From Pseudocercospora fijiensis CIRAD86 (Eukaryota; Ascomycota; Dothideomycetes; Mycosphaerellales; Mycosphaerellaceae): a DNA stretch of 64,000 nucleotides. Where the stretch lies: positions 1,736,001-1,800,000 of the forward strand of contig NW_006921538.1 in assembly GCF_000340215.1 (NCBI RefSeq). The letters run 5' to 3'. The position numbers and the translations under genes were made by a program. This document shows positions 43,054 to 53,939 of the stretch, one piece after another (positions within the stretch are counted from its first letter, which is position 1; every line of letters starts with the position of its first letter). Under the pieces are notes generated by a model. That model made no database searches, had not been told where the DNA came from, and saw only the letters and a program-made list of their open reading frames with translations.

Positions 43054-44436
43054 CTACTGAAACCCCCCCTCATCCATCCCCACCTCACTCTTAATAACCC
43101 TCCTCTCGTCCCTTCTTCCATCAGGACCCTGTTGAGAACGCTGCAGCCGCCGAAGTTTGAGTTGAAGCTCGATTTTCTCTTCTTCAATCTCCTTCTGTCG
43201 GATCCGCAGCTTCGTGGTCTCGACATCATCGTCGTCGTCGTTCTTCTGATGTTGATGGGGATGGAAGGTTCCTCCGAGGCGTTGGTGGATTGAGGTGAGG
43301 ATGTTGGGGTTGGGTTTGGGGAGTGCACGGGTTTCTAGGAATTCGAGGTCGGGGTCTTCGAGGTCGATGGTGTTGGGAGTTGGCGTTGGTGGTGTTGAGG
43401 TCGGAATTTGTTCCGGGGGCTCGGTTTGAGGGGGTTCGGGCTCAGTGGTCGGTGTTGGCTCGATTCCTTCGGTCGTGGCATCGGGAGTCGTGACTGGGGT
43501 GGAGGCTGGCGATGCGGTTTGCGGAGTTGGTTGGCCGTGCTGGTCGTGTGAGGATCTGAGCGTACGTCCTTTGGCCCAACGCAGGTTGGTGGCTGGGACG
43601 GCTTCTTTTTCTTGCTCGGGTAGGTTGACCAGTTTCTCTCGCCGTTTCTGCTTGGCCTCACGCCATTTGCGTCTCTTGGCTTCAATGTATTCCTCATCGT
43701 CCTCATCGGCCTTGCGTTTAGCCGGCTTCTTGGTGGGCTTGTCGCTTTGAAGGCTTCCGGAAGGTCCTTGCATGTTGGCATTGCTGGAGACTGTGCTCAG
43801 CTTGCTCTTGGGATATTTGGTGAGATATGCCTCTTCCACCAACTTCAGCATGGCAACAGCTCCTTGGTCGCCAGTTTCGATCTGCTGCTTCAGCTGTGCT
43901 GTGCTGCGGCGCAAGGCACTGAGGTCTTGACTACGCTTCCGGTCTTTCTCCTTGGAAGCTACTGCACTTGGTAACCCCGCTGCGGCTTGCTCTTTTCTTT
44001 TCCGCTGCGAGTTCCTCCCCTTCTCCAGTTGAGCTTCAAGCTCGGCAGTCGCTTTGGCGTTACCACTGTTCGCAAGTTCACGGAGCTCGTCGCGTGTTCT
44101 CCTCGCACGTCTTGGAGTTGCAGCAGTGCTTGAGCTCTTCATAGGGCCCGGATTGAGGCTGCGACCTTCAGGCGGCTCCATACCGCCGGTCTCAGATTTC
44201 TTGGGGTTGGTTTTGGAGTCTGCTTGGCTCATTGCAATGACTTGTCCCCGACCCGGTTGTAGTATGGTGCGGGCTGGCGAGCTGTTGTTGGAGTCTCGCT
44301 GTGTGTGCGTTTGCGAGTGGCGATGTGGATTAGACCCATCATCCATTGGACCCTCGTCTGCTGGCGGCTCACTTTTGATCCGCTTTGCACGGGTGAGATG
44401 GTTGGTGATGTTGGTCTGAGTTGGAAGTTGGCTCAT
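43054..44436 (-). CDS. Hypothetical basic nuclear protein (460 aa)
   Basis: Function not recognised. A single exon on the minus strand, 460 residues, starting MSQLPTQTNITNHLTRAKRIK. It is mostly disordered and highly charged. A Lys/Arg/Glu-rich helical segment (RRARRTRDELRELANSGNAK ... QRKRKEQAAAG) is followed by SAVASKEKDRKRSQDLSALR, where a coiled coil is likely. A second basic block is KRKADEDDEEYIEAKRRKW, a plausible nuclear localisation signal. Then a Pro/Thr-rich region (PTPTTEPEPPQTEPPEQ), and a C-terminal KLRIRQKEIEEEKIELQLKL coiled-coil-like helix. The gene lies tail-to-tail with the cyclophilin gene (255 bp apart). The long frame, with no ATG upstream and stop at 43054, supports it being real. 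Confidence 0.75.
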   Translation of the reverse strand: MSQLPTQTNITNHLTRAKRIKSEPPADEGPMDDGSNPHRHSQTHTQRDSNNSSPARTILQPGRGQVIAMSQADSKTNPKKSETGGMEPPEGRSLNPGPMKSSSTAATPRRARRTRDELRELANSGNAKATAELEAQLEKGRNSQRKRKEQAAAGLPSAVASKEKDRKRSQDLSALRRSTAQLKQQIETGDQGAVAMLKLVEEAYLTKYPKSKLSTVSSNANMQGPSGSLQSDKPTKKPAKRKADEDDEEYIEAKRRKWREAKQKRREKLVNLPEQEKEAVPATNLRWAKGRTLRSSHDQHGQPTPQTASPASTPVTTPDATTEGIEPTPTTEPEPPQTEPPEQIPTSTPPTPTPNTIDLEDPDLEFLETRALPKPNPNILTSIHQRLGGTFHPHQHQKNDDDDDVETTKLRIRQKEIEEEKIELQLKLRRLQRSQQGPDGRRDERRVIKSEVGMDEGGFQ

Positions 44437-45923
44437 CGACGCTACTGTGAGCTGTCTGATGCAAAAGGCAGCAGAGGCGAATGTGCTGTTTGGAAGTGGA
44501 AGTTCTTAAGTTATATAAGCTGCGTGGGAGAGAATGGGCTCATGTGAAGGATGGCAAGTGAGCGGGTAGCAGTTGCAATATGATGGCCAAGTGAGGCGTA
44601 TTCGCATGCATGCATGCTAAATCATGTTGTCTTTTCGCCCGAAGACATGGTTCACTTTCCCCTTCAGTTCGGCACCAGCAGACGCATTGAATGCAGCAAC
44701 ATACTCTGGTTCAGCGACGGCCAGTACTCCTCGTGCATCACCCGCCACGATATGACCACACTGAACCGACCCCTTTGCTTGCCCAGCTCTTGCATTCCTT
44801 CCTCAATGTTACCAGTCGATGCTTGCGCTGTCATGGGCGAGCGGAAGGCATGGGTAATCTCGAAGGGCCCCAAGGGAACGTGGACAAGTTTAGCAGTGTT
44901 CAAGACATATCAATGCCTTCCGACGCAACTGCCAGCCAGTATCTCCAAACAATATGCCGAAAATGCCGAAAAGAGTGCTGGCAATAGCACTGGCAGCATA
45001 GACACAGCGAGCCTGGCAGTGCACAGGATCGCGATACATCGCACTGCGGTAGAACTAGAGCATTGTAGTGGAGTTCCGCGTCACGTTCGCCGCTACAGGA
45101 AACGATGTCTGGTGGATTGATTCCCATTCTGTTCAGGACTCGAGTGCAGCGCCTTCGCTCCCGTCCGTGAGTGACAGTTGCAACACTTCTAGAAGGCGAG
45201 TGGCTTGAATGAGCTGAGCTGAGATGCGGGCCCGGCCGAGGCGCTGCCAAGAAAAGCTGGGCGGCCACGTGAATCAAATTTCAAATTTCTCCCCAAACAT
45301 TGAGCAGCCACTTCTTCACTTTCACCTCAACCATCGTTCCTAGAGACATAACGTACCCAAAGGCCTCATTCATAGGCAAACCCCTGAAGCAATAATGGCT
45401 GATTGTTATGCATACTTCCGCTCAAGACGAGATGTCGGCCATATTGAACGAGCTTCGATGAACCTGATGACCTCGACCCCGCTTGTTATCTCGCAGCCCT
45501 TCTCTGCAAGCCACCTTTTACACTTCCCAGAGGCGTGACGGCATGCCGAAAGACCACGGCTGGCACTGGCTGTCGTGGCTCTTTCAGCTCATGCGCGCCG
45601 TCACTAGCCTGAGTCCGACGCAAGCCCTACGCGCTTGACCCAAATCGACCTGCGCCTAGACGGGACGTCCGAATGTGTAGCTTTGCAACGCATGAGCACA
45701 TCTGATTCCCTTTCTGAGGCTGCGGATAGCCGAAGAGATGCACAGAGTGATACACATCCATGTGGTCCAGAACGGGACCTCGACATTGGCCGCGCTTAAG
45801 TTATGGCGCCCAGCCATGCTTCTTGATAAGGTCACTTCAGCCCCGTCGATGGCTTCCGCAGTCAAGATATTATTGTTCTGCTGTTTCTGAACTTGTCGGC
45901 CAGCTTTGGGGCATACAGACAAG
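44437..45923. other. Intergenic region between nuclear protein and MscS genes
   Basis: About 1.5 kb between divergent genes, so promoters are expected here. On the minus strand, 44640-44900 has protein-like composition in two adjacent frames (for example LVHVPLGPFEITHAF, then GHIVAGDARGVLAVAEPEYV one frame over). This could be a decayed gene fragment, but I cannot name a family and do not call it. No other candidates. Confidence 0.45.
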
Positions 45924-48226
45924 ATGGCAGGGGAACACGACATCACCATGGTCTCCAGTGGCCACGAAATGGATCTCGAGGCTCAGACGGAGAAGAAGCC
46001 AGCGGTGACTGTTACAGCTGTGGAAACGGGCCGGCCGATGCTTGGACGACGAAAACCCAGTGGCAGTCTGCACGTTACGGACATTGTCGACAAAGCGGAG
46101 GTGCTTGCCTACGATGGCGAGGAGGATGCACTGACGAAAATCGGCAACTTCTTCTACAAGATCCACTCTGCATCAGTCATAACGCGATACGCGCTGTACA
46201 TTCTTCCAGTAGCAGCACTTCTCGCCATTCCTCTCGTTCTTACCATGACGACGTACTCGGATGCCAGAGCCGATGGGATCAAACTTGCTGGACTATTCAT
46301 TTGGATCGAGATCATTTGGCTCGCTCTCTGGGTTTGCAAGCTGTTTGCTCAGGCCTGCCCAATCGTCTTCCAGGCAGCCTGTGGCATGATCAGCACTGGC
46401 ATTCGTAAATACTCGCTTGTCCTCAAGGCCCTGGAAATTCCCCTGTCCCTTCTCTTCTGGTCGATTGTGTCCTTTGCCACTACCGATGTGATTTTCGTCT
46501 ATGACAAGGGCGTTTACAACAGTGGCAAGGGCGGAGCTTGGATCAAGACTCTGAAGACGGTCTGGAAAGCGGGCATCATCGTTGCTGCCATCTTCCTCGT
46601 TCAGAAGACTATCATGCAGCTGATTTCTATCAATTATCATCGCAAGCAATTTGGTGAGCAATGCTACTCCAGACATACTATACGCAAAATGCTCATCGTG
46701 CGTGTACAGACCGCAAGATTCGCGAGAGCAAGAAGCTCATCCGACTTCTCGATCTCCTCTACGATGCCTCCCGACGTCTCTTTCCAGAGTTCGGCAAAGA
46801 TTTCGCACACGAAGACGCCGAGATCCAGAACAGCACTCTTGCCGAATTCCAGAACGCGCTCGACAAGAACGGAGCCGGAATTGGATCAAAGGTTCTGAAC
46901 AATGTACACAGAGTTCGTGACAAGGCTACCGCAGCGTTCGGTGCGATGGCCTCCGACGTTACCGGCCAGCAACTGTTCAGCGCAACCAATGCTCACTCCA
47001 TCGTACTAAAGGCCCTCGAGACTGAGCGATCCTCCAAAGCTCTCGCAAGACGTTTGTGGCTCTCTTTCGCCGCTGCAGGACAAGACGCATTGTATAGGAA
47101 AGACATCATCGAAGTTCTTGGCTCGGATTACATTGAAGAGGCAGAGGAGATCTTCCATACGCTCGATCGTGATGACAACGGAGACGTCAGCTTGGAAGAG
47201 ATGACTCTCCTTATCGTCGGCGCGGGTCAGGAGCGTAAGGATCGTGCTACTAGCATGCAAGACATCTCTTCCGCCATCGCAGTCCTCGATAAGATGCTCA
47301 GTCTCGTAGTCGTCATCGCCATCGCCTTCATCTACGCTACGTTCTTTAGCAAAGCCTTCGCCGCAAAGACCGCTCAGCTCTGGACCTCTTTCACCGGTCT
47401 CGCATTTGCGATCGGCGGCACCGTCACCGAATTCCTGTCCTGCTGCATATTCCTATTCGTCAAACACCCCTACGACGTTGGCGATCGGGTCACAATCGAG
47501 CACCAGGAGCTCATCGTCAAGCACATCAGCTTGATGTACTCCGTCTTTCAGCGCGTAGACAACGATGGTGTCGTGCAGATTCCTCACAATGTTGCCAACA
47601 ACCTCTGGATCGAAAACATTACCCGCAGTCGTCAAATGAAAGAACGTCTCCACATCAACGTCGCCGCCACCACAAAGATGGAAGACATCGTTGCCCTGCG
47701 AAGCGAAATGGAAAAGTTCATCACCGCCCCAGAAAACCGTCGCGACTTCCAACCCGACTTCGACATCGAACTCACCAGCGTAGGCGATATGAAAAGCCTC
47801 GAACTCCGCGTCGAAGTCCGCCACAAGTCAAACTGGGCCAACGAAATGCTCCGAAATCATCGCCGCAACAAATTCATGTGCGAACTTTTGGCCACAATGC
47901 GCAGGATCCCTATCGAACCACCAGGAGGTTCCGCCGCGCCTTTGGGAGATCCTGCAAACCCTGCATACTCGGTCGCGCTTTCGGATACTGAGGCGACGGC
48001 TGCGAGAGCAGAGAAGGCGAACAAGGTCGAGGCTGGGAGATTGTATCCTACGGGGACTAGCATGAGTGAGGTTGTTGGGACTCCGAGTGCATTTGGAGGT
48101 ATTGGTAGTAGCGTGTTGACTCCTGCCATGGCTATGTGTCCTGGCTTGAAACAGAGGCAGAAACATAGTCATGAGGATGAACAGGGGATGAGGAGAGGGA
48201 GCGCGTGGTCCAGACCGACGTATTAA
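45924..48226 (+). CDS. Mechanosensitive ion channel, MscS family with EF-hand (Msy-like)
   Basis: Fungal MscS-like channel; the known S. pombe relatives Msy1/Msy2 sit in the ER and modulate calcium during hypo-osmotic shock. Two exons (45924-46653, 46710-48226; 56-nt intron) give 748 residues; joining them restores HRKQFDRKIRESK. Several N-terminal membrane helices (for example YALYILPVAALLAIPLVL, LFIWIEIIWLALWVCKLF) precede a cytosolic stretch. A canonical EF-hand lies at about 396-407 (DRDDNGDVSLEE). The MscS core follows: two hydrophobic helices (LSLVVVIAIAFIYATF, WTSFTGLAFAIGGTVTEFL), KHPYDVGDRVTI and VVQIPHNVANNLWIENITRS of the beta domain. The C-terminus is hydrophilic and low-complexity. 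The calcium-binding loop residues look intact. Confidence 0.95.
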
Positions 48227-48336
48227 TGGGATGCGATAGAATCGTGTGATGATGCATGCGTTCGAGCGAGTGGTAACCAGATCCCTCAGTCTACTACATG
48301 TATGAGTTACGACAATTGCAACGATATCAAACATCC

Positions 48337-49390
48337 TCACAACTTCACCCCCCTCTCCCTCCTCAACACAGCCCGGATCGGCTCATACGCATGCTCAACC
48401 CACCCCTCCATCCCCTCCCCCTCAACATCAATCCCCTGCCTACTCTCCAACCTCTGCCTCAACCCCCCACCCCCCTTCTCAATCCCCATCAAACTGCCCC
48501 CCTCCCACTCCTCACTCACAATCATCTCCCTCATCCCCTCCGCCACCTCCTCCGCACTCAAACACTGCTCCTCACTATACCCAAACTGCTCAAACTCCCT
48601 CCTCGCCTCCCTCCCCGTCCAAAGCGGCGTCGCCACCATCCCCGGCAAAATACACACAACCTTCACATCCTCATCCCGATCCGCCTGCATCATCGATTTC
48701 GTAAAGCCCACGACCGCGTGTTTCGACGCGCAGTACAGTGCCGAAGCGTATTGGCCACATATCCCCGCGAGACTGGAGACGATCAAAATCACGGCGGGTC
48801 GGTTCGCGGCACAGGCGCTGCGCATGGCGATTCGGGTGAGTTTGATGGGGTGTTCGGCGTTGATGCGGAGGGAGAGGTAGCTGGTGGTGTCTTTGGGGTC
48901 GTTGTAGAAGAAGGCGCTTCCGTCGAAGATGCCGGCGCCGGCGATCCAGATGTCTGCGATGAGGGTGGGGAGTTGGAAGAGGAGCTTTTTTACGAAGAAA
49001 AAGAAGAAGAAAATTAGTTTGTGGTTCGAGAAGAGAAGTGGGGTTGTTTCTTTTTCGAATGGATGATGATGGGAGGGAAATGCATTGTGTAAGCTGTGGT
49101 CTCATACGTTGCTCTCTCTTTCTTCGATCGATTTCTTTTTTACTTACTTTTAGTTGACTCGGCAAGGCTTCAAGATCCGACCACTTCGTCACATCGCAAC
49201 GCGTGAACGCTATCAGGTTTGGATGTTTCTTGCAGAGATTTTCGGCTTCGGGAGTGAGTTTTAGGTCGGCGATTAAGCAGCGACAGTTATGTTTTTCTAC
49301 GGCGAGTTTGACGAAGGCGAGGTTGATGCCGCTTCCGCCGCCGGTGATTACGCAGGTTTTGTTTTGGAGCGGGAAGTGGCCGACGACCAT
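48337..49390 (-). CDS. Short-chain dehydrogenase/reductase (SDR)
   Basis: NAD(P)-dependent oxidoreductase of the classical SDR type, resembling fungal 15-PGDH-like proteins; substrate unknown. Two minus-strand exons (49390-49148 and 48984-48337) with a 163-nt intron (GTAAGT donor, T/A-rich 3' end, phase 0) give 296 residues. Exon 1 has the Rossmann TGGGSGI cofactor loop near residue 17 and LIADLKLTPEAENL. Exon 2 starts LLFQLPTLIADIWIAGAGIF, continues RINAEHPIKLTRIAMR, then the catalytic Ser in ILIVSSLAG and the YCASK active-site Tyr-Lys. LPGMVATPLW follows. A frame reading through the intron as SKKEIDRRKREQR is an artefact. Good start context. Confidence 0.92.
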
Positions 49391-49793
49391 GTTTTTTTTT
49401 TGCTTCTTTGAGAGAGAGTTGTTGTTTGTTGTTGGTTTCCTGAGTTCGTTGAGATGGTATCGTATCAGAGTATTCTAAGTTTCGCCGTTGTATATAAGAA
49501 GAAGTGAAGTGAAGTGCTCCGCTTTTTGGGTGGATACGGTACTGGAGAACTTGGGCGGATATCCTTTTCCACGAATTCCTTGATTTTCAGTGCCACACAA
49601 GCGGGTTAGATCTGATTAGGGCAGCATGGGGATCTTGGAGACGCTCGGGGTAGAAGTCGTGTTAGTTTTCAAGGTTGTTGTTAGTTTGGACATGATCATT
49701 TCCAGTGTATCATCTTTCCAAATTGATGAAATTGAAACTGCTTTCATTTTGGACTTCTGCTATAATAGGCTGACTGTCGTTAGTAATTCTTAA
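49391..49793. other. Intergenic region, no gene seen
   Basis: About 400 bp between the SDR start and the stop of the MFS transporter (both minus strand). It is expected to hold the SDR promoter and the transporter terminator. Confidence 0.5.
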
Positions 49794-51572
49794 TCAGTGA
49801 ATGTCGACTGCAATCTTGCTTGTCATGTACTGCTTGATGTTCGGCAGGAACAGGCAGCAGATACAGCTAATCACACCAAACGGAATAGTGGTGTACCAGA
49901 CATACTTCAAGCTCTCTGCATACGCCCATTGTGAAGCGTACTGCGTGGCGGACACCATTGCTGCCGTGGCACCAGGGACCGCAGCAGCAGCACCTGGAAT
50001 CTGTGAAGCATAAGCCTGCAGGAGTCCGACCGTAACTTCCTGACTTGCTCCTGCTCCTGCGGCGGCCGCGCTAACGAGATTGACGAGGTTGGTCTTGAAT
50101 TGGTTTAGGAAAACGTTGAAGTAAATCGATGTTCCGATCGAGCCTCCGAGGAAGCGGACAGAAAGCGAGAGAGCGCCAACTGTTCCAACGAATTCGTCTG
50201 GAGCTGCATAGAATGCCAATGTGAGTGCTGGAACCACCAGAGCTCCGTTGCCGAAAGCCGCGAATGTGGCCATTGTCACGGTGAAAGTGCTGTTGTCGGG
50301 AGTGGAGCGGGCAAGAGCACCAGTAAAGGCCGTCATCATGGCGGCCATGAGGAAGAACATGGTTCGGACGTGACCGCGAGTGTAGGACATGAGGAACGAG
50401 ATGATGCAGGCTCCACCGAGAATGGCCCATGGGTAGCAGAGGCCTCGAACGCCGATGGTGATGGCATCTGTGTTGTAGACGTACTGCAAGACGATCGGGA
50501 AAAAGCCGAGGATGGAGTAGAACTCCATACCAGCAATGAACACGATCGCGTAGGCGAGGGCGACGACGCGCTGTCCCTTGAAGATCTTGCCAGGCACCAT
50601 TGGGTATGGATGCGTTCCCCAGATCTCCCACGCCGGAAAGGCGAAAAAGGTCATCAGGCCTCCGACAATCAGAGGGCCAAGAGTGTGGCCGCTGGTCCAT
50701 GGATGTTGGTATCCTCCCGCTTGCAATCCAACCAAGAAGAGTGTGATGCCAACAATCGACAAGAATGCTCCAACCCAGTCAATGCGAGCAAGAACTTGCT
50801 TGGTGGTGAGACCTTGGTGCATGTTACGTGGTGGTGGATGGTAGCAGAAGAATAGCCCGATCATGCCGATCAGATTCCAGAGACCAGTGAGAAGGAAGCA
50901 CCATCGCCAGGTGCTCGCTCGCGTGATAAGGATGCTGTAGAGAAGCTGTGGCATGAAGGGGACGATGGAGAATGTCACGAGGGAGAGAGTGACTCCTCGC
51001 CACTTGTTTGGCGTGATCTCGGCGACACTGTACCAATCATATGAGGATTGTCGGATTGATGGTGTTGGAGCGACTTACCCAGCCAGAGCGACCAGCTCAC
51101 AAATTCCGGCTCCGATTCCACCAATAGCCTGGGCGGCGACCGCTTGCGCAAGACTGTGCGCAGTACCTTGAACCGCGCTGGCAATGATCAAAAGCAGAGT
51201 GCCTCCCAAGCACAGCCAGCGACGTCCCAGCAAGTCTGTAATGTATCCCACGAAGGGACAAACGGCGGCGACAGCGAGAGTGTTGGCCGTCAACATCCAG
51301 TTAGCGAGGGTGGACTTGATATCGATCGCGATTGCGGTCAGGTTGGAGCTGACGAAGTACAGAATGATTTGCGATCCAACATATACCAGGCAGAGCGAGA
51401 AGACTGCAATGCAGCGAGTGGCTGTCCACGGCACATCGTTTCCATCAGCCTCGTGGGCAACGAAGCCTCCTGGTGTCTTTTCAACATCGCTGTGGTATTC
51501 GGTGCGAGAGGGCGCTTGCTGCATGTCCTTCTCATTGGGGGGTGAGGAGGTGGAATCCCGTTCGACAGCCAT
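49794..51572 (-). CDS. MFS transporter, TRI12 (trichothecene efflux pump) family
   Basis: Drug/toxin efflux-type major facilitator of the plasma membrane, DHA-type as in the fungal TRI12 family. Two minus-strand exons (51572-51079 and 51027-49794; 51-nt intron with GTAAGT donor and GGTACAG acceptor, phase 2) give 575 residues with 12-14 membrane helices. The N-terminus has an acidic cytosolic tail, then YVGSQIILYFVSSNLTAIAIDI. The loop-2 motif-A-like GYITDLLGRRWL is intact, and VAEITPNKWRG follows the splice. A charged loop HPPPRNMHQGLTTKQVLARI leads to the second half. Substrate is unknown. The name does not mean the organism makes trichothecenes, and no biosynthetic cluster is next to it. 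Confidence 0.93.
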
Positions 51573-52932
51573 TTTGAGATGTGTCTATATCTGCCTCTAT
51601 TTCGACGGTGGAAGCACTGCAGGTAGCAGAGAGGAGGTGAAGAATGAAGAGGTCGTCCTTCCTCCAGCTCCATCGTGCCGTCGACTCTGTTAAGTGCGGT
51701 GCGGTGCGGTGCGGTGCTGTGATGTGAAAGAGCCGCTGCCACACGGCAAACGCGGATATTCCTACATGAGATCTGCATGTGGACTCGCGTGGCGTCCACG
51801 CACACCAGACAACGGTCGGACGTAGTCAGTCCTTATTAGTCCGCTGCGTCCATACAGAGTGTGACCTGTATACAGTACAGTATACGAGAAGCCGCTTTCT
51901 TATTACAGCATAGCGCACCCTCTTTCAAGATCCAAGAACCGAATGCTAGCGTGCCGTCGGAGTGGTAGATTGCAACTCAATATGTACAGGCATAATCTGT
52001 TTCTTCCATTGATTGCACAAAACAGCAGTCGTAGGGCTCAGAGGCTCTTCGACAGGGTATAGATAATACTGTCGCACCGAGATGTCCAATGTCTCCCCAC
52101 AGCCCCTTGCTTTCCAGCTTACTTGGCAAGGCTTGTATAATATCCCCTTGGCTACCTCCTTGGTCTATTAGTCCAAAGAACTGCTGTATAAGATCTGAGC
52201 GGTCTCGTTGGTCAGATCCGCTTTGCACCAGTACGCCTCGACAGAGTTTGTACAGTACATACATTGTATGAGAAGTGGACCGCAATCCTGGCTTTACCGA
52301 CGAACGCCGCGCAGCAACGAGTTCACCAAGGGTATCGGTTATTTATAACCACCTTGCTTCGCCCAAGGCAAGGTTGCATCTAACGAGGGAATGAGATGAA
52401 GGAACCTGGAACACCTAGTCACAACCTGGAAACACGTCACACGCCCATAACGCCTGAGGATGTCACTGGTTTTCTAGAAGTCGGCACTTTTCCCTACTCG
52501 CAGGCATCCCCAACTCCTCCGACCGTCTCCCCCTCGATCGCCGCCTGGTCTACAGCAGGCCAATTGTATCGGGGCAAAACACCCGACATCCTCCCCTTTT
52601 CAACAACCGGCAACTGCCCTGGCGAAGGGATGCTTGTATGTTGTATTGCCGTCCCGGCCTATTATTGTTACAGTATATATGCGATCCGAAATGGGAAGCG
52701 CATCTCAGGAACCGGCTGTTGGATTGTGACGCATTGGGCATATCTGCTTCTCCTATTGGACCATTAGATGAAACAGCAGTTGCAACTTGCAGGCTCGGAG
52801 GCTCTTCCACTGGGTATAGACAATAGCACCGAAACTTTGAAAGAGTGTGCATATATATATCCCTTACTCCTCTGCCACCCAACACCAACTATATAGCCGC
52901 TCCTACAGTCTCTACTATTATTACTGCTTATT
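51573..52932. other. Intergenic region between MFS transporter and secreted-protein gene
   Basis: About 1.36 kb, divergent promoters expected. A (GCGGT)4 run lies at about 51697-51717, just upstream of the transporter. Two related segments of about 60 bp occur in direct orientation at 52019-52080 and 52771-52832 (AACAGCAGT, GGCTC.GAGGCTCTTC, GGGTATAGA.AATA). A palindrome-like TATACAGTACAGTATACGAGAAG at about 51870-51892 resembles TACAGTACATACATTGTATGAGAAG at about 52252-52276. No gene is supported. Confidence 0.55.
52019..52832. repeat. Diverged direct repeat upstream of the secreted-protein gene
   Basis: Copies at 52019-52080 and 52771-52832 share several blocks (AACAGCAGT, GAGGCTCTTC, GGGTATAGA, ATAGCACCG/TCGCACCGA). 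The second copy ends about 100 bp before the start of the secreted cysteine-rich protein. The entry spans both copies; the material between is not repetitive. Confidence 0.6.
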
Positions 52933-53715
52933 ATGAAGTCGATCATCTTGGCAGCCGCTGCTCTCTTGCTATATGTTGCCTCCGCGGCGGAGGCCGACGG
53001 ACGCATTGTCAGAGCTTTGCCAAGCATAAGAATGCCTCTGGAAATACGCGATTTCCAAATTCGCGGAATGGTATGAAGACTCTACTCCCGCTGTTCGTAC
53101 GAATTGTAGCTGATAGTTTTACAAAAGTCTGCAAAGCTCGGTCGCAGAAAATATGGCGCCCCATCAGGAGCACCAGCACCAGCACCAGCACCAGGACACG
53201 CACCCGCACCCGCACCCGCACCTGCAAAGGCACCTGCAAAGGCACCTGCACCACCGTCCTGTGATCAAAACAACGCCGAGAAAACGGCAGTCTGTCCTGT
53301 TGGCTATATGGCAATTTGCGATCACGCCACCGGCACAGTCCACTGCCATGTATGTTAACTATCCCTTTTGTAGCTGCAATGTTCACACGCCCAATTCTAG
53401 ACGTTGCATCAGCTTTGGCATCGACGGAGCTTCTGGGAGGAGACGGAACGCAGCTTTTGAACTACACCATACTGACTATCATTCCACAGCTTACAAACGG
53501 GGCAGCAGCGTGCAACGACGCTGGTGGCATTAACCAGGGCAATGACTGGTACTGTTGCACCCTCCTAACCTAGTGATGGATGAATTACACTGACTCTCTG
53601 AAGGTACTGGGACTACAAAGGGAATCCCTGCTGTCCACAACCATGCGACCCAAAGAAACAGCAGTGCACCGATACGGAGAAGCACAACAACGAGCAGAAG
53701 CCAAGTTGCGCTTAA
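52933..53715 (+). CDS. Small secreted cysteine-rich protein with Pro-Ala repeat (effector candidate)
   Basis: Not recognised as a known family. Spliced model: exons 52933-53070, 53128-53349, 53490-53548 and 53604-53715 (introns 57, 140 and 55 nt; branch points AGCTGAT and ACTGACT), 176 residues. Exon 1 gives a clear signal peptide (MKSIILAAAALLLYVASAAEA). Exon 2 has a low-complexity stretch of Ala-Pro dipeptides (GAPAPAPAPGHAPAPAPAPA) and then CPVGYMAICDHATGTVHC. Exon 3 contributes AACNDAGGINQGNDW and exon 4 YKGNPCCPQPCDPKKQQC with a terminal SCA. If intron 3 is retained the protein ends WYCCTLLT at 53573 (147 residues). All joins are phase-consistent, but the model is untested. It lies about 230 bp before a 10 kb RIP-mutated transposon region, a setting common for effectors. 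Confidence 0.62.
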
Positions 53716-53939
53716 TGAGGATGTCTCTGCTTTTACTCCTTGTTGTAAAGTGCGAAATGTCGTGCCAACAAACCCGCGGAAACAATCGAACCTGTATACT
53801 GCATTCGCGAAATATAGACAGAGCAGGCAGGATCGGGATGAAAAGGACACACAATCGTTTGGAGACGAGTCACAGCCATTTCCTTCGAGATTCAGCAGAA
53901 ACCTAGTGTCTTTTTCGGAAACTTCTAGCCACGCCTAAG
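53716..53939. other. 3' flank of the secreted-protein gene
   Basis: Normal-composition sequence between the proposed stop and the RIP-mutated island. A frame continuing to 53906 is the wrong-frame reading of exon 4 and its 3' region. Nothing else is seen. Confidence 0.45.

Noticed and set aside
49794..51572. Toxin biosynthesis cluster around the TRI12-type pump
   Set aside because: Neighbours are an SDR and a secreted protein only; no synthase, P450 or regulator genes are near.
53153..53533. His/Gln-rich frame (HQHQHQ) in the secreted-protein locus
   Set aside because: Wrong-frame reading of the Ala-Pro repeat exon.
53580..53906. Plus-strand frame of 108 codons after the secreted-protein exons
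   Set aside because: Reads exon 4 in another frame; the exon 4 frame has the cysteine-rich sequence.
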